Shown one piece after another: positions 1-7,786 of a stretch of 64,000 nucleotides of DNA. Under the pieces are notes generated by a model, which was given only the letters and a program-made list of their open reading frames with translations, made no database searches and was not told the DNA's origin. The first letter of the stretch is position 1. Each line of letters begins with the position of its first letter. Source of the stretch: Fimbriimonadaceae bacterium (GTDB lineage Bacteria; Armatimonadota; Fimbriimonadia; Fimbriimonadales; Fimbriimonadaceae); the NCBI GenBank assembly GCA_019694835.1, contig JAIBBE010000083.1, forward strand, positions 49,005 to 113,004, written 5' to 3'. Made by a program: the position numbers and the translations under genes.

Positions 1-371
1 CATTTTGCCCGACCGCCATCCATGATGCGGATATCGTGATGGCCGAACAGGTGCAACACCCACAGCGCATGGGCCGCCCACCAGTTGTGCTTATCGCCAT
101 AGAGGACGACGGTGGTGTCGTTCGAAACGCCCATTCGGTTCATGAGCGCGGCGAACCCTTCTCTCTGCACGAAATCCCGGCGCACGGGATCATTGAGATC
201 GCGGACCGAATCGAGTTCGACGGCTCCGGGAATATGCGATAGCGTATAGAGCATCGAGTCCTCGTTCGACTCCACGATCCTCACGCTGGAATCATCGAGG
301 TGTTCGGCCACCCAATCGGTGCTGACCAAGACTTCCGGATGCACGTACCCTCGATCCGCTATCGAACTCAT
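1..371 (-). CDS. Rhodanese-family sulfurtransferase, N-terminal part (cut by window edge)
   Basis: The minus strand read from the ATG at 371 stays open for 123 codons and runs off the window start. The peptide contains HIPGAVELD, a DPVRRDF stretch and [17 protein letters not shown]. These match the first, non-catalytic rhodanese module of two-domain thiosulfate/3-mercaptopyruvate sulfurtransferases, which move sulfane sulfur to cyanide or other thiophilic acceptors in the cytoplasm. The catalytic cysteine would be in the second module, outside the window, so activity cannot be judged. GAGGAG lies just before the ATG, inside the 9-base gap after the upstream gene, so it is probably the last visible member of a tilS-led operon. 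Confidence 0.85.
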   Translation of the reverse strand, partial: MSSIADRGYVHPEVLVSTDWVAEHLDDSSVRIVESNEDSMLYTLSHIPGAVELDSVRDLNDPVRRDFVQREGFAALMNRMGVSNDTTVVLYGDKHNWWAAHALWVLHLFGHHDIRIMDGGRAK

Positions 372-380
372 CGACTCCTC

Positions 381-1400
381 CTACTGTTCCGTCTGGCTCA
401 GAATCCCCCTCATATCGGTTTCGACGGCAGCGCGCTCCTCGGGGTTCAGTTCCGCGAGCGTTTTCCACACGTGGCAGGTCAGCCGGTAGCCTGCTTTAGC
501 CGCTTCGCGCTGATAGGTCGCCTGCGACTGGCGATAGCGATGAAGCGGATGAATTCCTCGGGCCGCCCAGCCGGCTCGATGTCCGACCCCTTGTTGCTCG
601 ACCCAATAGAGCATACGGGGAATGAGCACGAGCGGAACCTCGAACTTCCAGACCCAGTGCTGACGCCACTCGAAATCGGTGCCCTCGACGGGGAGGATCG
701 CGAGAGAGGTTTCGACGAGTTGGAAACTGTCGGTCATCGGCAGCTTCTTTGCCTCCGGAACCGCCTCGTCGGCGCATGCGTAGACGGCGACCTTCCAGGG
801 ACCCCACGGCGACTCCACTTTTTCCAAATCGCTGGTTCGCACGACCGGCAGCACCTTCTCGGCCTCCGTTGGCTGGCGCATGAAGATCGCCGCCGGTTTG
901 CCTTCGCTGCTCGAAGGCAGAAGGAATTCGAAGGGCTTGAGGAACCAGTCCGCCCACGCATTGATCGGATAGGCCTTGACCATGTCGTCCATCAAGGGTT
1001 TGTACAGGTTGGCTTCGACGGCAAACGTCTCCTTGCCCCCCGGCTCATACTGTCGCCACTTGAGCACCGGCTCCTTGGCCCTCAGTTCGCCGTACAGAGG
1101 CAGCCCTTCAAAGAACGTCATGCCCTTTTCTGTCAGTTCTTCCACCGGTTCGGGGTCCCAGGTGAGCATGCGAAACGGGATTTCGTCGGTCGGCGCGAAC
1201 TTCTCGGCCGCTTCATTGATGAGGGCGAGGGTGCGTCCCCGGTCCTGGTGCCACAGGGCGGGCGGAAGCGCACGGTACCGTATCACCTGGGTGCCATCGG
1301 GCATCAACATGGGCTCGTTCGAACCCGAGAAGCCGAAGCCGATGTTGAGGTGCACCTGCAGAATGCCGGGCGCAGTGGGGGAAGCTTCCATGATGCTCAT
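381..1400 (-). CDS. Conserved hypothetical protein, 339 aa
   Basis: I do not recognise this protein. It is soluble-looking, with no signal peptide or membrane segment, rich in Trp, Pro and Glu, and has no obvious nucleotide-binding or metal motif. Several regions look compact and folded, for example WADWFLKPFEFLLP and FEVPLVLIPRMLYWVEQQ, so it is probably a real globular protein. Its ATG overlaps the tilS stop codon (ATGA, 4 bases), which indicates translational coupling to tilS. A second Met at codon 4 is an alternative start. The sulfurtransferase gene follows after 9 bases. The context (tRNA modification, sulfur transfer) hints at RNA or thiol metabolism but does not establish a role. Confidence 0.75.
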   Translation of the reverse strand: MSIMEASPTAPGILQVHLNIGFGFSGSNEPMLMPDGTQVIRYRALPPALWHQDRGRTLALINEAAEKFAPTDEIPFRMLTWDPEPVEELTEKGMTFFEGLPLYGELRAKEPVLKWRQYEPGGKETFAVEANLYKPLMDDMVKAYPINAWADWFLKPFEFLLPSSSEGKPAAIFMRQPTEAEKVLPVVRTSDLEKVESPWGPWKVAVYACADEAVPEAKKLPMTDSFQLVETSLAILPVEGTDFEWRQHWVWKFEVPLVLIPRMLYWVEQQGVGHRAGWAARGIHPLHRYRQSQATYQREAAKAGYRLTCHVWKTLAELNPEERAAVETDMRGILSQTEQ

Positions 1401-2824
1401 TGTACCGGCTGGGGGGATTCGGAGCCCGATTCGGACTCAAACCTCAGGTCCATGCGCCATGCCCGCGTGGTCGTGGTGCGAATCGCCGCGCGAGCGGCGA
1501 GCGGTCCGCCGGGAACCCAGATCGGACCGATGAGATCGCAGACGAGGGGCAGCCGTCGACGAGCGGCCAATGACAATCCCATTTCTTGGAGCACATCGGA
1601 AATGAGCTTGGTGCCGTCCATGCCAAGGGGCTGAATGCGGTCTCCTTCGCCTGCGGGACGGACGTAAAGGGCGTTCGCGAGCGCGTCGGCGCCCACTACC
1701 GCCGTCAGTTCGCCACGCACCTGCTCGTGGTCGATCGGAGGCCAGGGCTGAACCACGAGGCTCCATCCGGCGAGGTCGTCGGTGGTGGTGCCGGGAACGA
1801 GCAGGGGTTCGCGAAAGCCGGGTTCTTCGGTGAGTCGCCGTAAATGGATCCGGTCGGGCGTCCATTCGACGACGACCTCGCCGCCTTCGGCGGTGATCGA
1901 TCCGCTGGTGCCTGCACGGAGCCCCTCGGCGACGAGTCCTACTTGCTCGGAGTCAAGGGCGGAGCCAAGGAAGCCTGTGGCGAGGCGCAGGCCGCGGCCA
2001 AAGAGGGCTTCGGGAAGCTGGGCAAAGGCACGGGGGTCAAGGGCAACTTCCAGATCGGCGGTAAGAGGACGCAGGCGTCCATTGAGCGGCTTCTCACACG
2101 CTTCCAGCCCAGCCGCAGCGACCGCGTCGAGATAGCCGTTATCGGCTCGGGCGAGGTCGGCGAGCCTGGTGACCGCTTCGTCGAACCGGGGATTCAGCGT
2201 TCGCAGTTCGGGAACGACCCGATGACGAATTCGAGCCCGAGCGAAGTCGATGTCACTGTTGGCGGGATCGTCGTGGAACCAGAGGTTGTTTTCGAGGCAA
2301 TAGGCCCGGGTTTCGGCGCGGGCGAACGGAAGCAGGGGCCTTACGAGGTTCTCCTGGACGGCGGCGATCCCGGCTAGCCCGGCAAGGCCCGAACCGCGCG
2401 TCAAATGCAGGAGGATGGTTTCGACATGGTCGTCGCGGGTATGGGCAGTGGCGATGTGGGTGCATCCGGTTTGGAGGGCGGTGAGGCGGAAGAACTCGTA
2501 GCGCGCGAGTCGGCCCGCTTCCTCTAGGCCCACCTTGCGGTCGCGGGCCAGGCGGGGGACATCAGAACGTCCGGAGGCAAACGGAATTCCGAGCGATTCG
2601 GCAAACCCCGCGCACCGATGCGCTTCGTCGTCCGCCTCGAAACGCTGTCCATGATGGAGGTGGGCGGCAACCATGTTGAACCCAGCTTCAGCGAGCATAT
2701 GCAGCAAGCAAGTCGAGTCGGCGCCGCCGCTGTAGCCGACGAGGATACGTGAGCCAGAGGGAAAATAGTTACTGGCGATTAAATGGCGAAAAAATGTCGT
2801 ATAAAGTGAAGAGGGGTTGGTCAT
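1397..2824 (-). CDS. tilS: tRNA(Ile)-lysidine synthase TilS
   Basis: TilS adenylates C34 of tRNA-Ile(CAU) and replaces the carbonyl with lysine, giving lysidine that reads AUA. The PP-loop signature SGGADS is at residues 32-37, followed by the HLHHG and ATAHTRDDHVETILLHLTRG segments typical of the N-terminal PP-ATPase domain. A middle TilS domain and a C-terminal substrate-binding domain follow (YVRPAGEGDRIQPLGMDGTKL near residue 390). At 475 aa it is slightly longer than the E. coli enzyme. It heads a minus-strand operon and is divergent from mutL, with only 34 bases between the two start codons. Confidence 0.95.
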   Translation of the reverse strand: MTNPSSLYTTFFRHLIASNYFPSGSRILVGYSGGADSTCLLHMLAEAGFNMVAAHLHHGQRFEADDEAHRCAGFAESLGIPFASGRSDVPRLARDRKVGLEEAGRLARYEFFRLTALQTGCTHIATAHTRDDHVETILLHLTRGSGLAGLAGIAAVQENLVRPLLPFARAETRAYCLENNLWFHDDPANSDIDFARARIRHRVVPELRTLNPRFDEAVTRLADLARADNGYLDAVAAAGLEACEKPLNGRLRPLTADLEVALDPRAFAQLPEALFGRGLRLATGFLGSALDSEQVGLVAEGLRAGTSGSITAEGGEVVVEWTPDRIHLRRLTEEPGFREPLLVPGTTTDDLAGWSLVVQPWPPIDHEQVRGELTAVVGADALANALYVRPAGEGDRIQPLGMDGTKLISDVLQEMGLSLAARRRLPLVCDLIGPIWVPGGPLAARAAIRTTTTRAWRMDLRFESESGSESPQPVQ

Positions 2825-2843
2825 TTTGGGGGAAGGGAACGTC

Positions 2844-2852
2844 TAGTATAGT
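2844..2852. promoter_or_regulatory. Shared divergent -10 region, tilS / mutL
   Basis: Only 34 bases separate the tilS ATG from the mutL GTG. The sequence TAGTATAGT reads as TATAGT towards mutL, ending 6 bases before its GTG, and as TATACT towards tilS, 20 bases before its ATG. One near-palindromic box may therefore serve both directions. No Shine-Dalgarno sequence precedes mutL. Confidence 0.5.
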
Positions 2853-2858
2853 GAAACC

Positions 2859-4760
2859 GTGACGACGCTTGGAACGAAGGTCAGGCTGCTCGATGCCCAT
2901 ACCGTGAATCAAATCGCGGCGGGCGAGGTCGTCGAGCGTCCGGCGTCGGTGGTCAAGGAACTCGTCGAAAACGCCCTCGACGCGGGGGCGCGGCGCATTG
3001 AAGTCGACCTCGAAAGTGCGGGGCGACGCCTGATTCGGGTCGCCGATGACGGGGTCGGTATGTCGCTCGCCGATGCCCAGACCGCGCTTCAGCGGCATGC
3101 AACGTCGAAGATCGAGCGGGTGGAGGATTTGGGAGCGGTGACCACGCTCGGCTTCCGGGGAGAAGCCTTGCCATCGATTGCCTCGGTGTCGAGAATGACG
3201 CTGTCGACCGGCGAAACCGATGGGCTGCGCCATGTGTTGGTGATCGATGGCGGCAAGGTCGAGGCGGTGACAGGCGCGGCTGGGCCACGCGGGACCACCG
3301 TCACGATTGAGGATCTGTTCTTCAACACACCGGCGCGGCTGAAGTTCCTCAAGACGGATGGGACCGAACTGGCGACGTGTGTTGAGGCGCTATCCAAGTA
3401 TGTGCTGGCCAATCCGGATGTGGCGTTTTCGCTGCGCCACGGGGGGTCGGTGCTGTTGAGTTCGACCGGAAGCGGCGATTTGTTGACCACGATCAGTGAG
3501 GTGTGGGGCCGCGATCTTGCCCGCACGCTGGCCGAAATCGATGGCTTCAGCAATGGTCTGCGGGTGCGCGGATTTGTGAGCCCGCCCCATGTCACCAAGC
3601 CCACCCGGGCCTATCAGTGGATCTATGTGAATGGCCGTCCGATCAAGTCGCGTTCGCTGGGGGCTGCGATTGACCAGGCGTACCGATCGCTGACGCCGGA
3701 ACGGCGTTTTCCTCTGGCCGCGTTGATGCTCGACATCGACCCGGCTCGGGTGGATATGAACGTCTCGCCGACCAAGAGCGAGGTCAAGTTTCAGCACGAG
3801 GGGCAGGCGTTCGACGGCGTTCGGCATGCGATCAAGGCAGCGCTGATGGCGCATGGGATGGTGCCGAGCGCGGCGGACGTGGCCAAGGCGAATGAGGCGT
3901 TGAGTGGCTATGCGGCGGTTCCGGGCATGCAGGCGGCCGAGCAGGTGCCCTTGTTCGATGCGGCGGCACCGTTGCTAGGCGCATGGCTGATTCACGGAGG
4001 CCTGCAGGGAGTTCAGTCGCACGAGAACGGTTCGGGCCCGGGCCACCCGCCACCCGCCACCGGCCACCCGCTACCCGATTCGTTCCCTGACTCCGGTTAT
4101 TCCCCGCCCGATTCCCCCTCGTTCCCCGCACCCCGCCACCCGCTACCCGATTCAGAACCCGGCTTCCAAGGCGGCGACCTGCTCGACGGTCTCCGCATTT
4201 TGGGCCAGCTCTTCTCGACCTTCATCATCGCCGAGAACCGGCGCGGGCTGCTCATCATCGATCAGCACGTGGCCCATGAGCGGATTCTCTACGAGATGCT
4301 GCGCAACACGCGGGGGGCGTCGCCGATTGAGAAGCAGTCGCTGCTTGCCCCGGAGACGCTGCACCTGGACCGGCGCTCGGCGGAGCTGCTGCTAGAGCAG
4401 ATGGACGAGGTTCGGGCGCTGGGGTTTGACATTGACCCGTTTGGGGGCGAAAGTTTCCTCGTGCGCTCAGCTCCGGCGGCATTGAAGGGCAAGAACCCGG
4501 TGAAGGTGCTGCGCGACTTCGTCGAGGAACTGGTGGAGGGGACGGGAGCCGGGCGGGTAGCGCCCACCCGCGACGCGATCTTAATCATGTGCTCGTGCAA
4601 GATGGCGATCAAGGCGGGCGATCCGATGAGCCACGCCGAGATGGAGAAGCTGATCGTGGACCTCGCCGCGACCGAGAATCCCTATCTGTGTCCGCATGGC
4701 CGGCCGATCACGATTGTGCTGTCGCGCGGCGACCTGTTGCGGAAGTTCAAGAGGGCGTAG
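2859..4760 (+). CDS. mutL: DNA mismatch repair protein MutL (endonuclease type)
   Basis: MutL couples MutS mismatch recognition to strand incision. The N-terminal GHKL ATPase is intact (ELVENALDAG near 36, DDGVGM near 63, GFRGEALPSI near 98). A proline-rich linker (about 370-430) leads to the C-terminal dimerisation domain. DQHVAHERILYE at about 467-478 fits the DQHA(X)2E(X)4E nuclease motif with one A-to-V change. SCKMAIKAG and CPHGRP near 611 are the other expected nuclease motifs, so it should nick DNA itself in a MutH-free system. The start is GTG. The linker is partly encoded by C-rich heptamers (4043-4077, 4136-4149), and a G-rich heptamer satellite begins directly after the stop codon. 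Confidence 0.95.
   Translation: MTTLGTKVRLLDAHTVNQIAAGEVVERPASVVKELVENALDAGARRIEVDLESAGRRLIRVADDGVGMSLADAQTALQRHATSKIERVEDLGAVTTLGFRGEALPSIASVSRMTLSTGETDGLRHVLVIDGGKVEAVTGAAGPRGTTVTIEDLFFNTPARLKFLKTDGTELATCVEALSKYVLANPDVAFSLRHGGSVLLSSTGSGDLLTTISEVWGRDLARTLAEIDGFSNGLRVRGFVSPPHVTKPTRAYQWIYVNGRPIKSRSLGAAIDQAYRSLTPERRFPLAALMLDIDPARVDMNVSPTKSEVKFQHEGQAFDGVRHAIKAALMAHGMVPSAADVAKANEALSGYAAVPGMQAAEQVPLFDAAAPLLGAWLIHGGLQGVQSHENGSGPGHPPPATGHPLPDSFPDSGYSPPDSPSFPAPRHPLPDSEPGFQGGDLLDGLRILGQLFSTFIIAENRRGLLIIDQHVAHERILYEMLRNTRGASPIEKQSLLAPETLHLDRRSAELLLEQMDEVRALGFDIDPFGGESFLVRSAPAALKGKNPVKVLRDFVEELVEGTGAGRVAPTRDAILIMCSCKMAIKAGDPMSHAEMEKLIVDLAATENPYLCPHGRPITIVLSRGDLLRKFKRA
4043..4149. repeat. Heptamer repeats CCACCCG in the MutL linker
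   Basis: Five consecutive 7-base units of the form CYACCSG occupy 4043-4077, and a second pair occurs at 4136-4149, both followed by ATTC. They encode the Pro/His-rich part of the MutL linker (GHPPPATGHPLPDS). The units resemble the reverse complement of the GGGTAGT array found just after the gene. Confidence 0.75.
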
Positions 4761-4761
4761 A

Positions 4762-4866
4762 GTGGGTAGTGGGTAGTGGGTAGTGGGTAGTGGGTAGTGG
4801 GTAGTGGGTAGTGGGTAGTGGGTAGTGGGTAGTGGGTAGTGGGTAGTGGGTAGTGGGTAGTGGGGA
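4762..4866. repeat. Heptamer tandem array (GTGGGTA)n between mutL and prmC
   Basis: Fourteen exact copies of GTGGGTA run from 4762 to 4859. An imperfect fifteenth (GTGGGGA) provides the GTG start codon of prmC. Each phase has an in-frame TAG every 21 bases, so nothing is translated through the array. The G-rich strand could form G-quadruplexes. Copy number would be expected to vary by slippage, which would change the distance between any upstream promoter and prmC. Confidence 0.95.
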
Positions 4867-5741
4867 GTGGCGTCGGAATTAGCTTAGGCGCTTGGATAAC
4901 GCAAGCGGCGCAGAGGCTCGAACGCGCGGGCATTGAGTCGCCTCGCTTGGAAGCCACCGTGTTGGCAGCGCACGCTTTTGGATGGACGCGGAGTGAGGTG
5001 CTCGGCCGTCTGTTTGATCCAATCCCTTCAGGTTCGGAAATTGAGGCCCTCCTGGAACGTCGGCTCCAACGCGAACCGCTGGCCTACTTGTTGGGCCAAC
5101 GGGAATTCTATTGCCGAACGTTCCAAGTCGGACCTGGCGTGCTCATCCCCCGCCAGGAGACGGAGGTGCTGGTTGAGGCTGCGCTTGAGGTTGCGCCACA
5201 GCGTTCGCGCGTTGCTGACCTAGGGACCGGCTCCGGATGCATCGGAATCACCCTCGCCCTTGAGCGGCCCGACCTGCAGGTCACGCTGATCGACCTCTCT
5301 CCGGATGCCCTCTCCATTGCCCGTCGCAATGCCGAACAGCTCGGGGCTAAGGTCGAGATTCATGAGGGCGATGGTATCGAGTTCTTTGAGGCTTCCGTAA
5401 GCGCGCCTCCATCCGTGGGAGGATGGAGGCATAGGGATAAGGCGGCCTTCGACCTCGTGGTCACCAATCCTCCCTACGTCGCTTTTGGAGACCCCCTGCC
5501 CCCCGAAGTGGCCGACCATGAACCGGCCCTGGCCCTCTACGCGGGCGAAGACGGGATGGCGTTCTACCGGCGGCTGGCGGCGAGTTCGGCTCCTTGGGTC
5601 CTTACCGAGATTGGGGACGGGCAATCGGCGGCTGTCGCTGGTGTCTTCGAGGGGCATGGCTGGCGGCTCCTATCGGCCCGGAATGACTTGTCGGGTACCC
5701 CAAGAGTGCTTGAGTTTCGCAGAGGTGGACTGAATACCTGA
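4860..5741 (+). CDS. prmC: Peptide chain release factor N5-glutamine methyltransferase PrmC
   Basis: PrmC (HemK) methylates the Gln of the GGQ motif in RF1 and RF2, using S-adenosylmethionine. The N-terminal helical domain is followed by LIPRQETEVLVE, the SAM-binding motif DLGTGSGCIG near residue 120 and the catalytic NPPY at 203-206. The length (293 aa) is normal apart from about 15 residues (SAPPSVGGWRHR, near 180-194) encoded by a palindromic repeat just before the FDLVVTNPPY strand. The GTG start lies in the last unit of the heptamer array and is the only in-frame start after the last TAG. No Shine-Dalgarno sequence is visible. Confidence 0.93.
   Translation: MGSGVGISLGAWITQAAQRLERAGIESPRLEATVLAAHAFGWTRSEVLGRLFDPIPSGSEIEALLERRLQREPLAYLLGQREFYCRTFQVGPGVLIPRQETEVLVEAALEVAPQRSRVADLGTGSGCIGITLALERPDLQVTLIDLSPDALSIARRNAEQLGAKVEIHEGDGIEFFEASVSAPPSVGGWRHRDKAAFDLVVTNPPYVAFGDPLPPEVADHEPALALYAGEDGMAFYRRLAASSAPWVLTEIGDGQSAAVAGVFEGHGWRLLSARNDLSGTPRVLEFRRGGLNT
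5405..5430. repeat. Hairpin repeat B, copy 1 (inside prmC)
   Basis: A perfect 10-bp stem GCCTCCATCC / GGATGGAGGC encloses the loop GTGGGA. The repeat sits in frame within prmC and adds residues between the Rossmann core and NPPY. Other copies are at 6566, 26201, 41600 and 48274. Confidence 0.95.
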
Positions 5742-5823
5742 GCAACCGGCAATCCAGGTGGTCCGTGGCGGTTGCGGCGTGCAACCCGGTGACCGCGGAT
5801 ATCCTCTGCGACCACTGCGTTCG

Positions 5824-5871
5824 TTGGCGTGAGAAGAATCTCACGCCAAGGACGCCAAGGTCCGCAACGAT
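5824..5871. repeat. Hairpin repeat E, copy 1, in the prmC-def gap
   Basis: TTGGCGTGAGA and TCTCACGCCAA form an 11-bp stem around AGAA (5824-5849), followed by GGACGCCAAGGTCCGCAACGAT (5850-5871, given here only as a position landmark: GGACGCCAAGG then TCCGCAACGAT). The same unit, inverted, is at 19682-19727. It is the main content of the 208-base gap before def. Confidence 0.85.
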
Positions 5872-5935
5872 AAGCGACCTTGTCGAGTGGGTCTCAGACC
5901 CCCTACCGTCGAAATTGCGCACCCGGGCCGCCTGC

Positions 5936-5941
5936 CATAAT
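5936..5941 (+). promoter_or_regulatory. Probable -10 box of def (leaderless)
   Basis: CATAAT ends 8 bases before the def ATG, and no Shine-Dalgarno sequence intervenes. A transcript starting 6-8 bases after this box would begin at or next to the ATG. The gene is 208 bases from prmC, so a dedicated promoter is expected here. Confidence 0.5.
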
Positions 5942-5949
5942 CTCAGCCG

Positions 5950-6486
5950 ATGGATATCGTCGTTCCTGACGAGTTCAAGTATCTTTACGTCCACAGCGCG
6001 GCTCGGCCCATCCTCAAGGTGCCGAACGAGGTGCTGCGCCAACCGGCCCGCGAGATCACGCGGATCGCGCCCAAGCACGGGAAGCTCATTGACGACATGA
6101 TCCGTATGATGCGGATGGCCAATGGGATTGGTCTGGCGGCACCCCAGATCGGCGTGCTCGAACGGATCGTCGTGATCGCCCCGACCGGCATGCGCCCGAC
6201 CCCGCTCGTCAACCCCGTCATCACCGAACGCGAGGGCTCGATGATCGGTCAGGAAGGCTGCCTCAGTATCCCGGGCCTCTATGGCGATGTCGAGCGGGCG
6301 GCGAGGGTTACGGTCGAGGCCTTCGACCGCAAGGGTCGCCCGATCGCGTTCGAGATGGAAGGCATGCCCGCCCGCGTCGTTCAGCATGAGATCGACCACC
6401 TCGACGGGATCTTGTTCATCGACAGGGTCGACGAGGCGACGCTGCATTGGCAGCACCCCGACGGCTCGTCGGACGAAGCGGAGTGA
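5950..6486 (+). CDS. def: Peptide deformylase
   Basis: This metalloenzyme removes the formyl group from nascent N-formyl-methionine. All three family motifs are present: GIGLAAPQ (near 58), EGCLS with the metal-binding Cys (near 102) and QHEIDHLDG with the HExxH ligands (near 146). Its 178 aa are standard for a type 1 deformylase, with a slightly extended acidic tail. The N-terminus MDIVVPDEFKYLYVHSAARPI is a little longer than usual before the conserved PILKVPNEVLR strand. fmt, which makes the formylated initiator, follows after a repeat cluster, a common pairing. Confidence 0.96.
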   Translation: MDIVVPDEFKYLYVHSAARPILKVPNEVLRQPAREITRIAPKHGKLIDDMIRMMRMANGIGLAAPQIGVLERIVVIAPTGMRPTPLVNPVITEREGSMIGQEGCLSIPGLYGDVERAARVTVEAFDRKGRPIAFEMEGMPARVVQHEIDHLDGILFIDRVDEATLHWQHPDGSSDEAE

Positions 6487-6499
6487 CGAACTCGTTCCG

Positions 6500-6836
6500 T
6501 TCCCCCTCTCCCACTCCGATGGGGGAGGGTTGGGGAGGCGGCTTTCCGGGTGCTTCCGTATGCGCGCCTCCATCCGTGGGAGGATGGAGGCATGGGCGCC
6601 GATCGTCATCCCGAGTCCGGCCCGGCCGTACCGCTGGCATCCTGCCGGCATCCGGTTGCCGCTCGTTTCGAAGTTCGCCGCCAGACCTCTCCCCCAACCC
6701 CTCTCCTCCGCCACAAGGGTTTCCGTTGGCCGAGTCTTCGGGGCGCAGGAGAGTGGAGCCTTGGACGGCCGGCATCCTTCCGGCCACTCGTCGCGAGTTT
6801 TCCGCTAGCGGTGCCGGCAGGATGCCAGCGGTACGA
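6500..6836. repeat. Repeat cluster between def and fmt (families A, B, C, D)
   Basis: The 379 bases without a gene are almost wholly repeats. There is an A-type hairpin near 6506-6540 and hairpin B copy 2 at 6566-6591. A C arm (GTACCGCTGGCATCCTGCC..., 6628-6649) has its inverted partner at 6813-6834. Between the two C arms is a D element (6685-6760, ACCTCTCCCCCAACCCCTCT to GCGCAGGAGAGTGGAGCC). The C arms therefore bracket a nested D element, giving a composite of about 207 bp. No promoter or open frame of interest is seen. Confidence 0.85.
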
Positions 6837-6865
6837 TCGAGGGATGGCGTGATTGGAGAATTCCC

Positions 6866-7780
6866 GTGCGGCTGATTTACTTCGGAACTGCCGACTTCGC
6901 AGTTCCCGCCCTGCGCGCCATCGCTGACTCCGTTGTGCTCGTGGTGAGCCAACCCGACCGCCCGACCGGGCGAGGCCTCAAACTCCAAGCATCCCCCGTC
7001 AAGCAAGCTGCGCTCCAATTGGGGCTGCCGATCGAAACGCCGGAGAAGTGCCGGGCTCCCGAATTCGTCGAACGGCTGAGAGCGGAACACGCTGACGCCC
7101 TCCTCGTCGCCGCGTACGGCCAAATCCTCAGCCCAGCCGTCCTCGACTCGGCGAAGCGGGGAGGCATCAACCTCCACGGCTCGATCCTGCCTGAATACCG
7201 GGGGGCAGCCCCAATCCAGCGTGCGATCCTCGATGGCAAGACCGAGACCGGCGTCACCCTGATGCAGATGGACAAAGGGATGGACACGGGCGACATGATC
7301 GCGATCACCCGCACGCCGATTGGACCGGACGAGACAGCCGGGATGCTGACGCCGCGACTGGCCGAGATCGCCGCTGAATTGGCGAGGGAGTGGATGCCAA
7401 AGATCGTGGCGGGTGAGTATCCGCGCACCTCCCAAGACTCGGAACACGCGACGATGGCACCGAAAGTGACGAAGGCCGAGGCCGAAATACGGTTCGAACG
7501 GTCCGCAGGCGACGAGTACAACCGATTCCGCGCCTTCACCCCGGCTCCTGGCGCGTACCTGCTGGTGGGTGAGGCTCCGGTCAAGCTCCTCGAACTCGCC
7601 CGGGTCGAAGGCTCGGGCCAACCCGGCACCCTCATCGCAATCAACCCCGAGCCCGTCGTCGCCTTCATCCAAGGGGCCCTGAGCTTCCCACGGGTTCAGC
7701 CAGCCGGCAAAGCGGCGATGTCAGGACGCGACTGGGTGAATGGGCTGCGGATGAAAGTGGGCGACCGCCTCGGCCCATAA
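6866..7780 (+). CDS. fmt: Methionyl-tRNA formyltransferase
   Basis: Fmt transfers a formyl group from 10-formyl-tetrahydrofolate to initiator Met-tRNA. The peptide begins MRLIYFGTADFAVPALRA and carries the catalytic NLHGSILPEYRGAAPIQRA (Asn and His, near residues 107-125) and GVTLMQMDKGMDTGD with the catalytic Asp. A C-terminal OB-like domain follows. The length (304 aa) is normal for the family. The start is GTG at 6866 with GGAGAA 5 bases upstream, a clear Shine-Dalgarno sequence. It pairs functionally with def upstream. Confidence 0.96.
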   Translation: MRLIYFGTADFAVPALRAIADSVVLVVSQPDRPTGRGLKLQASPVKQAALQLGLPIETPEKCRAPEFVERLRAEHADALLVAAYGQILSPAVLDSAKRGGINLHGSILPEYRGAAPIQRAILDGKTETGVTLMQMDKGMDTGDMIAITRTPIGPDETAGMLTPRLAEIAAELAREWMPKIVAGEYPRTSQDSEHATMAPKVTKAEAEIRFERSAGDEYNRFRAFTPAPGAYLLVGEAPVKLLELARVEGSGQPGTLIAINPEPVVAFIQGALSFPRVQPAGKAAMSGRDWVNGLRMKVGDRLGP

Positions 7781-7786
7781 TGGCCC

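Noticed and set aside
300..1634. Plus-strand open frame of 444 codons
   Set aside because: Antisense to the tilS operon, spans the borders of three coupled genes, and has no domain.
4682..4957. Minus-strand frame of PTTHYPL repeats
   Set aside because: It is the reverse strand of the GTGGGTA array, between two real plus-strand genes.
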